Assembly (NCBI GenBank): GCA_027886175.1
Contig: JAJNNQ010000029.1
Location: 6,008,501 to 6,072,500 of the forward strand
DNA from: Phylloscopus collybita
Taxonomy: Eukaryota; Chordata; Aves; Passeriformes; Phylloscopidae
Direction of reading: 5' to 3'
Length of the DNA stretch: 64,000 nucleotides
In this document: in pieces, positions 24,058 to 36,446 of the stretch
Numbering within the stretch: position 1 is the first letter of the stretch
Layout of the letters: each line of letters opens with the position of its first letter
Notes under the pieces: generated by a model
Told to the model about the DNA's origin: nothing
The model's database searches: none
The model's input: only the letters and a program-made list of their open reading frames with translations
Translations under genes and position numbers: made by a program

Positions 24058-27000
24058 AATTTTATTACCAAGTCCCGGTTTTAATGATATTACCAAGAGG
24101 TTCATTGTTTTCATCTGTTGAAAAATTAACTACTTGCAAACTTCAGTTTTATTACCATATTAACCATGAGTATAAAGTAAAGTATTTGTAAGGTTTTGAA
24201 GAAAAAGCTTCATTGTGTTGAAAAAATATTAGAAAATCTTCAGGAATTTGAGCCTGCTGCCATATTGACCAAAAAATTATTTCTTAGGCTGAGTTAAGAT
24301 TTGGTCATGATTTAACTGTGCTCAAGAGTAGCTGCCAGGAGGCATTGATTGCCACATACACAGGTGATGACAGCTGCTTGCTGTTAGCATTTTGAGAGAA
24401 GGTGGGGGCAGCCACTCGTTAGGAATCAAGAAGTGTCTAAATTGCCTTTTGATTTGGAATCATTAAGAAAGCCTCTGAGTATTGGCAAATTTGAATTTGA
24501 ATAGTCTACAAAGTGTTTAGGGTGTAAAAAAAGCCTCTTAAAATTAGATTCTCCTTCATGAATGAACACTAACTATTAGAGTGTGCTTGAGAGCTTGATC
24601 ATCAGCTTATACACCTGTGGAGAGGCAGCTAGATACTTCAGAGTGAACAAAAACCTTGGATTTATTTCAGATAACAGACACATGCACGTCCTCTTAGTTC
24701 TGACCATCTATTCCTTAAGCTTTGTGGTTTGTGTTTGAAGCTGATTTAGTGCTGCATTTTTTTACAGAAAATTGAATTAAAATATTAATTTTGTTTTGGG
24801 CTATGAAGAATCAGGAAAACCAAAATGAAGGGACATTTTTCTGCATGTCCAAGTTGATATACTTTTCAGACTAATTCCACTTGACTTTTGTAGGTTTCTC
24901 ATTTTTGATGTTCCTCAGGCTCTTCAAAGAATAGTATCCTTTGTTAATAAAATCCTTTTTCTGTTCCCTAAAGAATCTGTGTTTTTTCCTGATATGCTTC
25001 CTGAAGGAAATTAATCTGGAGCACATCCTATTTTTTTTTTTCACTTTCCTTCTTCATGATATTGGCAATATTTAATACCTTTAACTTAAAGAAGTTATTT
25101 TACAGTTTCAATATTTTTTCTTCTCTTAGACCTTCCTTGACCCATGTTCTTCTCGTTGCCAGTTTGAGTTTGGCTTCAGCCTGCAGTCCCACTTCCTGTC
25201 CTGAGCACTGGACCATAGAGCAGTGGCTGGACTTCAGCAGTGTGGGTCTATGTAACTTGGTAAAACACTTTGCTCTGCAGGTTTTCATTCCAATACCCCT
25301 GGCCAAGTACTGAGTTTAGAACTCAGTGAACAAGGAGCTTGGCTGCAGTTTTGTGGTCTGGATCAGACTTCTTGCCAGTTGAAATTTATTCATATCTCAA
25401 GAGTGGAGATCTTCCTGGATTTATGCCAGAGATCTGTTCTTCCTGAGGTGAGACAATAGTAAAATGAAGGCTATATCAGGATTAAAAGTGATGGTTTTAT
25501 CACTTAGTGGTTTCCCTGGCTAATTTCCACTCAAAAAAAATTGAGTTAGAAAGAAAGAAACATCTCCCCTTTTTCTCTACTGATGCCTGGCATCAGTACT
25601 TCTTAAAAAACTTCAGAAAATGTGTTGCAAAGCAGGGATAACGCTTTTCAACTTTTAGAGCTTGTCTTCCATCTTTTACAATTTCTTCTCTTTGAGGGCT
25701 ATATGTGAGCTATCCTGTTACCCTTTGGAGATCACAGGCTTCTCTGGTGTCTCTTCAGGAAAGAAGGTAGTCAGATTAGAAAGGTTTGGAAGTATTAGGA
25801 GACATCATCTTCTAAGTCTTCTATCCTGGGAACTGGATAGAAAAAAGAGTCACTCTTTTCTGTAAAGAAAGCCTTCAGCACTAACCTCAGAATCTGAATC
25901 TAAACTAACACTAATGTTCTCAAGTGGGGAAAAATCCAAAGCTATATTTTCCCCTTGAGTTTTCTCTATGAAATACTTGTGGAACATTCCAGAAGTCGAT
26001 GCAAAGAGACTTAACAGAAGAAAGATTCTTCATTCTTCAGGGAATGGGCAAAATATGGACAAGATGTTCACTCCAGAAATTGACTTTTTGGTATGAATTA
26101 TTAGCCGTTTTTGAATAAGGTTTTCAGTCAAACAGAATTATATTTCATTTAGCAATGGCTTACACCCCTTAATGTTTATTAGCACTATTAAATTGTTTCT
26201 GCAGAGTTGCTGTGGAAACTAGACCTGAGACTTCTCATGTTATACTCTTAACTAAAATGTTATTATATTCTTGAAAGAACCGCCTTGTCAAGATTTTGTG
26301 TATGTTCATATATGTGCATGTTTCCCTTTAAAATCTTATCTGACTTCTGAGTAAGCCTGATTTGATCTCTGATGCTCCAGTTTCACAAGGCCCTATATCT
26401 TACATATGAACTTTAAAGGAGAAGTAATATTTCTCCTGTGAAACCTGGGAAAGATTTTTGTGGTTAAGCCACGTCTCCAATAGTTTGTTCCATGGTTAGC
26501 TGCTATGTATTGTTTTGACATTATTTTGAAAATTTTTTCTCGCTTCCAGACTAAAAATAGAAATGTAGATTCATTGACTATTATGAAACACAAAGAATCA
26601 AGTTCTGTCCTTAATTACACCCTTACAAATAATTCACTGAAGCCAGTTCAGTTAATTTGGGTATCTCCCAGATGTAAGAACCCTGTCTTCATCTCATTCT
26701 TTAGAAATACTTGCACTTTAACAGGCACCCACCATGATAGAAAAAAAAATAATTATTCATGTTTGAATGAGCACATAAAAACAAAGAGTGTTTCTGGTTT
26801 GTGTGTTCCAAGTGCAAATCAGTTTTCACTTTTTTTTTTTTTTTTTTTTTTTTTTAATGCTTTTCCAACATTGCAGTTTAACAAAGAGACCACAGGGATT
26901 ACTTTTGCCAAAAAATTGAATTATAATCTTCTTTCCCTCATTCTGTTCCATCTTTGCTGATTCTTGACAATAATCCAACACCTTCCACAGTGCTACTCCA

Positions 27001-27239
27001 TCAAAATTTAGACATCAAATTCAGCATTATTTTTCTTTTATTTTTCATCTTCTTTTGGTAAATTTCCATTTTATCTATCAGTAGAAACATTCTGCTGCAT
27101 ATTTCCATGTACTGTCTTTTTTTTTTCTTTTTTTTTTCCCCCAGAAGTAGAACTAAGCTTGCAGAAATTAGCTTCTATAGGCCATGTTCCACTGGTACAG
27201 CAAAAATATTTTAAAATTCTAACTGAAGATCAAAATGAA
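24058..27239. other. Unique AT-rich DNA
   Basis: No gene recognised. It contains a 26-base poly(T) at 26,830-26,855 and a pyrimidine tract at 27,117-27,143 that resembles a splice acceptor but is followed by no convincing exon. The 25,056-25,313 stretch is open in both directions without a recognisable product. Confidence 0.55.
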
Positions 27240-27793
27240 TAGAACTATAGCATCACAGAATAATTTTGATTTGAAAGGACTTCTAGTAATTTTCTAGTTT
27301 CATCCCCTTCTCACAGCAGAACCACCTTAAATTTAGATTAATTTACTCAAGACCTTGTCCAGGAGAGTTGTGAATACATGCAAAGATGGAGATTTTACAA
27401 GGTTTTTTGGCAGCCTGTCCCATTGTGTTACCATCCTCATTGTGAAGATCTTTTCTGTATGATTGGCTGGAATACACCTTGCAGTAAGTTGTTACCATTG
27501 TCTTTTGACCTTCTTCTGGAGACCTGGCTCCATTTTCACTATAACTTCTTATTTTAGTTGATGATGGCAAATTCATACCCTTAGCTTTCTCCTCTTGGAT
27601 CTACATGTACTGAACTCCCTGAGCCTCTTATTTGTTTTCTGTTTCAGCTTCCTAATCCTTCCTTGGTTGCCCTCCCTTCCAGTTTTTCAATATTTCTTAT
27701 ATATTTGGATGCAGTACTCCTGATGTAGTCCATTAAGGATTGAGCAGAATAATAATTTCTCTCTGATTGGGTTCTGCAAATGACTTTTCGACA
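27240..27793 (-). mobile_element. CR1 LINE 3' fragment (minus strand)
   Basis: The 3' tip is visible on plus as CATCACAGAATAATTTTG. It is followed by GAAAGGACTTCTAGTAAT, a CAGCCTGTCCCATTGTG block and TTGGATGCAGTACTCCTGA, which correspond in order to CR1 read backwards. Heavily diverged and 5' truncated; an old copy. Confidence 0.85.
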
Positions 27794-30700
27794 TGTTATC
27801 ACTAGCTTCTGGAATGCTGGCTTGTAGCTTAGAAGTTCAGGATAGATTCCTGGTTATTTGAAACTCTCATTGTTCCAAAGAGTCCAAAATGACTAAGATA
27901 ATTTACTGGAGATCTCTTGCAGTGATGAAGCCAATATATACTTTGGTATGTCAATAGCTGCTAAAGTTTGAGTCTATGACAGGCTCCCTAAAAATCAGTG
28001 TCAGACATATTTTGATGTTCTTTTTTTTGTTCATTTTTGGGTTAAATGTTTTCTAGTCAGTAGCATACATTTTTTTCATTCCAAGTTTCATGAAAAAAAA
28101 TCTGTAATTAAAATTATTAAGATAGTCACTGAAACATTGTGTGCTGTCATAGCCATAACTGTACTGTTACGTACAGAAACACAAATATATCATAAAGTGC
28201 CATGAAACTCCTTCTTCTGTACAAGTGTAGTCACAATATAAGATTTTCAAAATAAAAATGACAACAAGTAGAAGTAGGAATGTTACAGTTTTTCACATCA
28301 CTTTAACCAGACCTCTTTAGCTTACTATTTATTGCATTCTGACGTATTAAGACTCAGGGACTAGAATCATCTCTCCCAAAGGATAATTCTTTTCAATAAG
28401 GTACTCAAAATGTTACATTGTTAAAGTCAGAAAGTCATCTTTGTATCAGTGTTATCTAGCTAAAAGTAGAACTCTTATAATTTTCATACTTAAATCTTCA
28501 TAACAAAGGCTTCTGGAGGATACACAGTAGTGCTTTCTACTTTAATCAATGGAAACTTAGGATAAAAAAGATCATCTGACTTACTATTTAATAATTTTTC
28601 TACAGAGGGCTAATATAAGGAAATGGGAAGGTTTTCTGGAAGCTTGCCAGTGTTCAACAGCCTGGCCTAGCTTTGATTCTGGTGAAAAATATATTTCAAT
28701 TTCAAACTGATTTAATTTTGAATCTAGAACCAGTATCTCAATCACTAAATAGTTGAAATTGTCTATGACTATTGTGTCACTGGCATACTGTTCATCTTTC
28801 AGAAACAATTTTTCTACTATAGTATCATCCACATATGCATTACAGTTCTGATCTCCAGGACCCAATTCTGCTGTTTCTGGCAGAAGTATTCCAGGCAAAT
28901 TCGAAAGGAAGGACTCATAGGCATTTCATGCTAATGGGTTGTTCCTTATTCACTCTCCAAACACAAGTATTTTATTCTGGATTCACTATCATGTTTTCAT
29001 AATTAGTGTAATTTCAAAATGAGCAGATATGATTTCTTGGAAATTTCCAACATCTTTCCAATGTACTTTCTAGGCTCCTCTCCTGTAAACATTTGTAATG
29101 ACTTCAATTATTTTCTTCCTGTCAGTTTGAATATACTAAAGTATATGAAAGAAAAACAAAAGTGATGAGGTGGTGTTAACATTCAAATCTGAAAATATCC
29201 TCTTCAATAAGAAAACTTACTGTTTGGGCAATGGAATGCTGTTTCAATATCTCTTGGTTTTATCACCTATAATGCCTCATTAATTATTTAATTGTACTCA
29301 CTTTCTAAATTAGAAACAATCTAAAACATTTAGATCACTAGTATATTATTAAAGTAATTAGCAGGCAAAGTGGCAAGTTGCTCACCAAAGCATACACTTA
29401 ACAATTCTAGTTGTCCTCAGCCTGTGAGAAAAATACTGAATAGGTGAATTTCTTTCAGAATAGAAGAAAGAAAAACTTGCAAAACCCTGGGCAGCCAGTA
29501 CTCCCACTATATATCACATTTCAAAGGCTTCAGCTATTTGTTTAGTTCAGATATGGAGGATTTCTGTCTATTTCCACCTTTCCTTATTTCGAGCAATTCT
29601 AAAGTAGCTGGTAGAATAGCAGTCTAATTCTTTATGTTTGTTTGTGAAGATCATATATTGTGTCTAGAAGTTAAAGTCATTGTTATTCTGGTTGCAGCTG
29701 GGATCTCTGCATAAAGAATAATGAATATTTTAACCTGTCATAAACAAGCTGGATAATAAGATATACAAGTAATAAGTAAAGTAATGACTCTAATTTGGCC
29801 TATGGATGAACCTGAGAACTGAACTCTCGTTGGGTTGTGGTAATCTGAGTGGAAAAAAAATGGCTTTAGAGATAAAGTGTGAAATAAGTGCTTTCACCTT
29901 GTATTTCTGATTCATTAACACTGGACATATATACCTAAACTGATTAAAGTGTATTTACTAATAAAAAGTTGAGGGGTTATTTCTGGTATTTTTTCAAATT
30001 CGTGTTTGCTTGCTTGTATTTGAAATTTGAAAATTTGTTGTAAAGAGAGGTGGAGCCTTTAGAAGCTGATGTGTTCACAGTATACTTTTCCACAAGGGTA
30101 GAGGGAATAGAAAAATTATTACTGAATTTTCAGTGTTACTCCATTTTGCAGCAACTTGAAAAATTTTTGTAGAACACTATGGTAACATCATTCCCCTGTG
30201 TTTATCAGACCTGCATTGAGAGGTTCTTTGTTACAACAACAGAGAGAAACATTGGAAATACTTCTGTGACTTAGCTGTAGGCATCAGTAGGTTCTGATAC
30301 AGCCTCAAAAGGACATGCTGAGAGAATCCCACCACAAAATAAGGTAAATCTCAACAGTATCAACATCAACCTGGAAGCTGTATAACTCTCTTCAGTTCCA
30401 GGTCCTCAGCTGACTAAGCTTAAAGTTCTTTTTCTTCCCCCTAAACTGGAAAATCTACAATGAAAATGTTGCAATAAATCTACATCAAATATCAAGCACT
30501 CAGGTATGCAATAGCTTCCTGAGACAGAAAAGACTTTGATCCAAAACCATTTCCTGCTACAGGCTGATAGGTTTCAAACATTTCCTGATTTCCAGAAAAC
30601 CGTCCTTGCCACTCACTTAATAGGCCAACAGAGGAATAGGTCATCCAAGGACCAAGGTAAAATTTGTCTACCTTTCTCATGAGCCTAACTTTTAAAAGAA

Positions 30701-32989
30701 CCAAATCTTCTTACCTTAAATTAAACATTTTGACATTTTTAGTCAGAATTTTTCACTAGATTTGTGAAAAATTCCAAGCCAACTTTTTGACAAATAACTC
30801 ATTCACCAAATAAAATACATTCAGGTACATTAGAAAACGTAGTTCAGGACTGATGTAATTCAGAGCTGTTACACAGACATCAGCAGAGTTATATTCAATT
30901 TCTCCAATGTAAATTTAGTGCTGTGACTTCATATTATGACATTACTGTAAGTGCAAAGATCTTACAAGGAGTAATTCTGTGTTTTTCCATGGATTCAAAT
31001 TAGTTATTTATCTACTTTTTAGCAAAAGCATTAAATTGCCCTTCATAAATCATAACTCACTGCACATAAACAAAAATGAAAAAGGGGATTTCTGCACATG
31101 TGGAGTTATCTCACATGTAATGAATGTGATAAGAACAGAACTATAAAGAAAAATAAAAATCCACTCCTATAAACCCTCCAAGCCAGTACTACAGTACTTT
31201 TAATAAGTATTTCAACATAGACATTTAAAATATACCGAACTTTTCTTTCTTCCTGTATGTACACAAAAATTAGCATGTATATGCAGCCCATTAGGCCTAA
31301 AATATTTAATATTTTTTAAAATAAAGCAAATATGTTAAGCTGCTTCAATTTTTGTATTCACATGAAAGAGTTTCTATTTGTTTGTAATCTGCTTGAAATA
31401 CTTAATGGAATAGTTTGCTCTAGAGAGTGATAGAAAATAGTAGCTATGTTCCTATTATCTGGTCATAATAAAAATAAAAACATTTACTTGTTTATCTTCC
31501 ACTTTATGTAAATATATACAAATACTGCAGCTTGAGACAGCAATGAAGACAAAGTAGAATTATATCACTGTTCTTTATGGAAATACCTTATTTTCAACAC
31601 TTGTTAACATTCTTAGCTGACTTCACAAAAAGACTGAATCAAAGTTAAGGCCCTCTTCTTGTAAAAATAGGTGTATTTATTTAACTATATACTCTGAGTG
31701 AATTCTTTAAATTCCTTCTGCAGATATTCAGTGGAATCTCAAAAATACTGAGGACAAGCCAGAAAGCTGGCAAAAGCAAACAATTGACATAGAAAACTGA
31801 TGCATCTACTGGCAATGTATGACCAGTAACAGAGAAGATGTTAAGTCACTCATAAAAAGCTATCAAAACCCAGTGAAATGCAAAAAGAAATGAAAGAGAA
31901 AATTACTCATAAGGCTTAAAAGGAGCAAATGTTCTGTAATTTTTTCCACTTTCACGAAAAAAAAGCAGATTGATGTACCATACAAAAATTATTTTGGTAT
32001 AGAGTTTGTTAGAGTTTTGGATTTCTTAATAATGTTTATTTAAAAACTTGAAAAATCCTAAGTTTAAAATTTTAGACTCTTACAGCATTTAAAAAGTTAA
32101 GCACCCTAACAATATCTCTGAATTAAGGAATTGGACAGGATCTCATATATATCTCATTTTTATAGAAATCTTAGTGTACTGGAAAACATTTAGAATTTGT
32201 AGCTAGAGAAAACTGATGTAGCAAAAGTTGTACAAGATTACTGAAGATGTTAGATACATTCTGTGCCACCAAAGAACATGACTCTCTTAGTACCTTGCAG
32301 TAATAAGAATTATTTAGTGTTCTGTAAAACCTACACATTAAAAGTCAAAAGATGGGTTTCTCAAAAATATAGAAAATATTCTTCCTTTTCTTCCCACTTG
32401 CGCTCCACCAGCTTAATAATTCAGGGGTTTATTTGTTTATCACTGATATTGATTCAGAGTAAATGTGTGTGCATATTGATATGGAATGCCAAGAGTAGAG
32501 ATAGGAACTTTTGCATAATTAATAAGAATGTCTGTAGTGTTTCAGAAAGAGGCTGTCAACCATGTTATTTTATTTCAGTGGTCACTGGATCAAAAACAAA
32601 AAGAGCAACCACCAATGAGCTGGAAGAAAACTAATAAAAATAGTCCACAAGCAGACATCTAAGTTAGTATGAGAAGCATGGTGTATGTTCTGCTACTACC
32701 TTTCTATTTATCCAATATGATATTTTTTTAAAAATAGTCCTGTTAAAAACCTAACACTCAGTCAATACTGGTAATGTGCTGAGGAATAGACTTCTGTGTG
32801 ATGTTTGAATTGGTTCCTCAGTGTAATGGGGGAGGGGAAAAAAAACCACTCACAAAATCAATGCAATCACAAAATACAATAATCCTTGTATTAAAGGGAT
32901 TAAAATTCAGCTAACCAATAGACCACAAAATGTAACGCATAAATGAAGACTCATCTTCCTGTTGAGGTTGATTCTAGTTCAAATATTCA
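27794..32989. other. Unique AT-rich DNA
   Basis: No gene recognised. Two minus-strand open frames (28,584-28,898 and 30,492-30,704) have protein-like composition but no family match. Frames of this length are expected by chance in a 64-kb AT-rich window. No repeats of note. Confidence 0.55.
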
Positions 32990-33480
32990 GAAATCTGTCC
33001 TCACCACATTGATCTTCAATACCTTTGTAAATGAACTGGAATAAAATATGGAAGCATTGATTGTAAAATGTGCAGATAATACAAAAACTGGTGGAGAGAG
33101 AAGTTACAATGGTCATAGGTCAGTTATAAAACAGGCAGATCTGATTCATACAGTGAAGTTGGCTCATTTGATCAACATGAAGCTGAAGATTGCCACTTGC
33201 GAGGTCAGACAACGTACAAAGAAAAAATTCTGTGATTACTAGATGAGAGATTATATCATATAGTGCGTTACACTAGTACAGCCTGCTACAAATAATCAAA
33301 TAAACATGAGCTTTTTCAGTCCATACATCCAAAAAGAGTCTTCCTAGATGTATAGACAATTACCATACAGACTACGGCCATGGTATGAGGTCTTCACCAT
33401 AGAGAATAATACTGGCAACTCTGCTTGAAAAGGGACATTAAGACATCAGAAAGGATTTTAGAAAAAGCCATAGAAAACTT
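32990..33480 (+). mobile_element. Ancient CR1-like LINE remnant (plus strand)
   Basis: ATCTTCAATACCTTTGTAAA and, in the same frame, VKCADNTKTGG resemble the RT catalytic region of CR1 (FADDTK in the family; the second catalytic Asp is Asn here). Downstream similarity fades through 33,480. Very old; borders are approximate. Confidence 0.6.
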
Positions 33481-34244
33481 TCAGAATAGAAAATTTGTCT
33501 ATTGAAAGACAGCTGAGACACTCCATGTGCTACATTTATTTAAAAGTTTGAGAAGAGTCTTCATTATCATCAATGTGTCTGCGTACATACAAGTTTTCTT
33601 ACAGTGAATGCCCTTGCATTTTATCAGGACAAGCCACAGAATCCTAATTACTGGATTAAAAAGTGGGGAAATTAATAGTGGGCAAATCTTTAAATTCAAT
33701 TATGATTTTTTAAATGCAATTATTTTTTGTTTTATTTGTAATTTACCATTTGAGCAATATTGTTCCAATATAGTGAATTTTTATCACCTGAAATTCTGGT
33801 ATCAAATTACCACCTTCCTGAAATATTTTGTGATTAAACACAAGTTACAGGGATGTTGAATAGCTGATTGAACAGAAAATTTTGTTAGAAAATCAGATTA
33901 CTATAATTCTCCCCTCAGGTTTTTAAATATTTTTAACTACTTGGAGTTTTATGCAGGTTTTTCTTCCATTTTGGAGCCAGTCTCATGTACTGATGCAACA
34001 GCCATGGGATGCTGTGGCTTCCCAATATGTTGCCAAACACAGGACACAGGCATTTATTATGAAATGACTGATAGATGGAGAGAAACACAAGGCATGCTCA
34101 GGAGGGCTGACACTCATTCCTTTTCTCTTTACTGCATTTGCATACACAGCCAATTAAACTCTAAAAATATCAATGCTTTTGAGACGTAAATATTTTTAAA
34201 AGACTAATTTGGTTACTTCACTGATGTTTATACTTACCATCTAT
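33481..34244. other. Unique spacer
   Basis: No gene or repeat recognised. Confidence 0.5.
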
Positions 34245-34790
34245 CACACACTAAATGAGAAGTGTTCTCTGGAACAGAAGAAAGGACTTTCATTTGGAAA
34301 GGACCATCTAGTCCAACTGCCTGGCTGCTCCAGGGCTGAACAAAAGTTAAAGAACAATATTAAATGTATTGTCCAAATATCTCCTAAACACTGACAGGCT
34401 TTCAGCACCAACCACCTCTCCAGGAAGCCTATTCCACTGTTTTATGACCCTCTTGGCAAAGAAACAGTTTCTAATGTACAGACTAACCTCATCACAACTT
34501 TGCAAAATTTCCAGCCATCCTGTTGCTGAATGCCAGGGAGAAGAGTTCCGTATCTCCCTCTCCAGGTCCCCCCTAAGGAAGCTGTACAGAGCAGTGAGGT
34601 CACCCTGAGCCTCCTTCTCTCCAAACCAGACAAACCCAGAGCCCTCAGCCGCTCCTCACAGGATGTGCCTTCCAGCCCTTCCACCAGCTCTGCTGTCCTC
34701 CTCTGCAGCATTCAAGGACCTTCTCAGCCTGTGGGCCCAGCACAGCACACAGGATTCAGGGCGAAGCTATACCACAGCTGAACTTGAAGG
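34245..34790 (-). mobile_element. CR1 LINE 3' fragment (minus strand)
   Basis: Reverse-complement CR1 with well-preserved blocks: GGAAAGGACCATCTAGTCCA, CACTGACAGGCTTTCAGC, CTCTCCAGGAAGCCTATTCC, CCTCAGCCGCTCCTCACAGG. It runs from the 3' end into the last part of ORF2. A different subfamily from the CR1 at 35,169 by block sequence. Frames are broken. Confidence 0.9.
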
Positions 34791-35168
34791 AATGTACATC
34801 CCATGGTTAATCAGTATAAGGCAAAAAGCCTCATTGGATATTTCTGCTCTTTCATATTTCCTAATGACCTTCAACACATAGTGGTCAGATGGTCAAATGG
34901 CTTTGTTGGACTCTCTCTTGCTATTAACACATCTAAAAAAGCATTTTTTCTTGTCTGACAAAACACTGGCCTGTTTCAACTCCACCTGACCTTTGGCCTT
35001 TTTTTTGCCATCTGCCTGGATATGTGAACCACATCTCTAATCTTTCTGCAATGCCAAAATTTTTCCATAGATCATAAAATTTCCTTTTCCCGTTGAGTCC
35101 CAAGAGGACCTGTCCAGCCAAGTTAATTTTCTTCCACTCCTTGACTTACAACAAAATGGGGTTCTGAA
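34791..35168. other. Spacer between two CR1 copies
   Basis: No clear feature. Parts may be decayed CR1, but I cannot anchor them. Confidence 0.4.
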
Positions 35169-35672
35169 TCACAGAAGTCTAGAATAGTGAAGGTTGGAAA
35201 ACATTCTTAAGATCAACAGTTTACCTAATACCATAATGTTCATGACTAAAACATGCCTCTCAAATCCACATGAATTTTGAACATTTCCAAGGATGGTGAT
35301 TCCACCATTTACTGGGCAGCTTGTTCCAATCCTTTGGATGGGCCTGAGCATCCTTTCGGCAAAGAAATTCCTCCTTCCAATACCTAATCTACACTTCCCT
35401 TGGTGCAACTTGAGCACCCATATCTCCAGGCTAAAGAACCACAGCTCCCTCAGGTAATCCCCATCAGGCTTGTTCTCCAGACCCTTCACCTGCTCTGTTG
35501 CCCTTCTCTGGACATGCTCCAGCATCTCAATGTCTTTCTTGTCATGAGGAGCTTGGAACTGAAACCGGATTTGAGGTGTGGTCTCACCAGTATGGAGGGA
35601 CAACCGCTTTCCTAGTCCTGCTGGCCACACTATTGCTGATACAGACCAGGATGCCATTGGTTTTCTTGGCCA
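35169..35672 (-). mobile_element. CR1 LINE, 3' segment (left of ERV insertion)
   Basis: Begins with the CR1 tip (GAATCACAGAAGTCTAGAAT on plus) and continues through GGGCAGCTTGTTCCAATCC and GATGCCATTGGTTTTCTTGG to CACCTGGG, where the tRNA-Phe ERV is inserted. The same element resumes at 37,867. Minus-strand ORF2 C-terminal region, frames broken. Confidence 0.9.
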
Positions 35673-35678
35673 CCTGGG

Positions 35679-35956
35679 TGTTGTGAGATAGGGATTCGTA
35701 CGGAAGCTCACGAGATGTACGGGCAGTTAAAGACCCCGCCTCTCCACCTGTTACACGCGTTATGATTACAGCGCAGTCTCTGCAGCTGTGATGTCAGCAC
35801 GCTGTGTGCATATAAGAGCTGTGCGCGCGATTAATAAACGCATTTCGCAGTCCACTGTATCAGTGCTTGCTAGCGACTTGCCCACCGAGTCTTGTGTAGT
35901 AAGTAGACCGCCGTGTTCCTTCTGGACTGGGTCCCGCTGCACCCCAAACCGCAACA
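35679..35956 (+). repeat. 5' LTR of the tRNA-Phe ERV
   Basis: TGTTGTGAGATAGGG to AACCGCAACA. TATAA lies at 35,811-35,815 and AATAAA at 35,833-35,838, an unusually short promoter-to-poly(A)-signal spacing. Relative to the 3' LTR it has a 4-bp insertion near 35,900 and about ten substitutions. Confidence 0.9.
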
Positions 35957-35959
35957 TAA

Positions 35960-35977
35960 TGGTGCCGAAACCCAGGA
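35960..35977 (+). promoter_or_regulatory. Primer binding site, tRNA-Phe type
   Basis: TGGTGCCGAAACCCAGGA starts three bases after the 5' LTR. It is complementary to the 3' end of vertebrate tRNA-Phe at 17 of 18 positions (that tRNA predicts GGGA where the element has AGGA), as I recall the tRNA sequence. Confidence 0.8.
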
Positions 35978-36129
35978 AAGGGGTGACTCAGCGCTGCCGA
36001 CGCTCGACCGCTCCCCCACACACGAGTTCAAGCGGTGAGCCGTCGGGTCTCACACCAGACGGAGAGGAATGGCTAGAGTGGCAGGACCGACTCTAGCGTA
36101 GCGGGGACGCCCGCAGTACCGCCCAAAAG

Positions 36130-36156
36130 ATGGACGCATTAGAGTGGTTGTAAGTG
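36130..36156 (+). promoter_or_regulatory. Seven-codon leader ORF ending at a splice donor
   Basis: ATG at 36,130 opens MDALEWL then stop. The sequence TT|GTAAGTG at 36,148-36,156 is a strong 5' splice site lying 20 nt after the ATG. Alpharetrovirus gag has the same arrangement: an ATG, six codons, then the donor used to attach the leader to env. Here unspliced translation would stop at once, so splicing would be the route to any longer product. The similarity of layout is seen; the function is inferred. Confidence 0.5.
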
Positions 36157-36446
36157 AACTTTATAATCAGTAGAAAATTGGCTGTAAAGTCAAATATTTC
36201 GAGTGTGTAGTCATCCAGCTGATAAAATCAAGTAATTGATAGTCCCATTAATATTCTTTATAAAGAATGTCGAGACAAGTGCACAGAGGCACTCACGCAT
36301 AACGTTTTAGTCACAGGGTCGGGGAAAGTACTAAAAAACGAAAAAAAAAAAAAAAAGAAAAAAGTAACCGAAGAACAAACGCGTGGTGAGCTGCTCAGGC
36401 GTGCCTCCGAGTCACGCCAAAAATCAGGGTCAGAGCAGCGACACAG

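Noticed and set aside
26505..26960. 151-codon plus-strand frame
   Set aside because: Spans a poly(T) run translated as poly-Phe; noncoding composition.
27117..27143. Strong pyrimidine tract followed by CAG, like a splice acceptor
   Set aside because: No open exon or donor follows, and it sits just before a CR1 fragment; simple T-rich sequence.
28584..28898. 104-codon minus-strand frame with protein-like composition
   Set aside because: About this many frames of 100 codons are expected by chance in 64 kb at this AT content. No family resemblance, no clean splice sites.
30492..30704. 70-codon minus-strand frame ending in a stop, plausible last exon
   Set aside because: No recognisable domain, no partner exon, and its stop is upstream of the other minus-strand candidate at 12 kb, so the two cannot be one gene.
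35788..36096. 102-codon frame across the 5' LTR and primer site
   Set aside because: It crosses LTR, primer site and leader. The matching frame in the 3' LTR is not preserved past the LTR, so it is a by-product of CpG-rich sequence.
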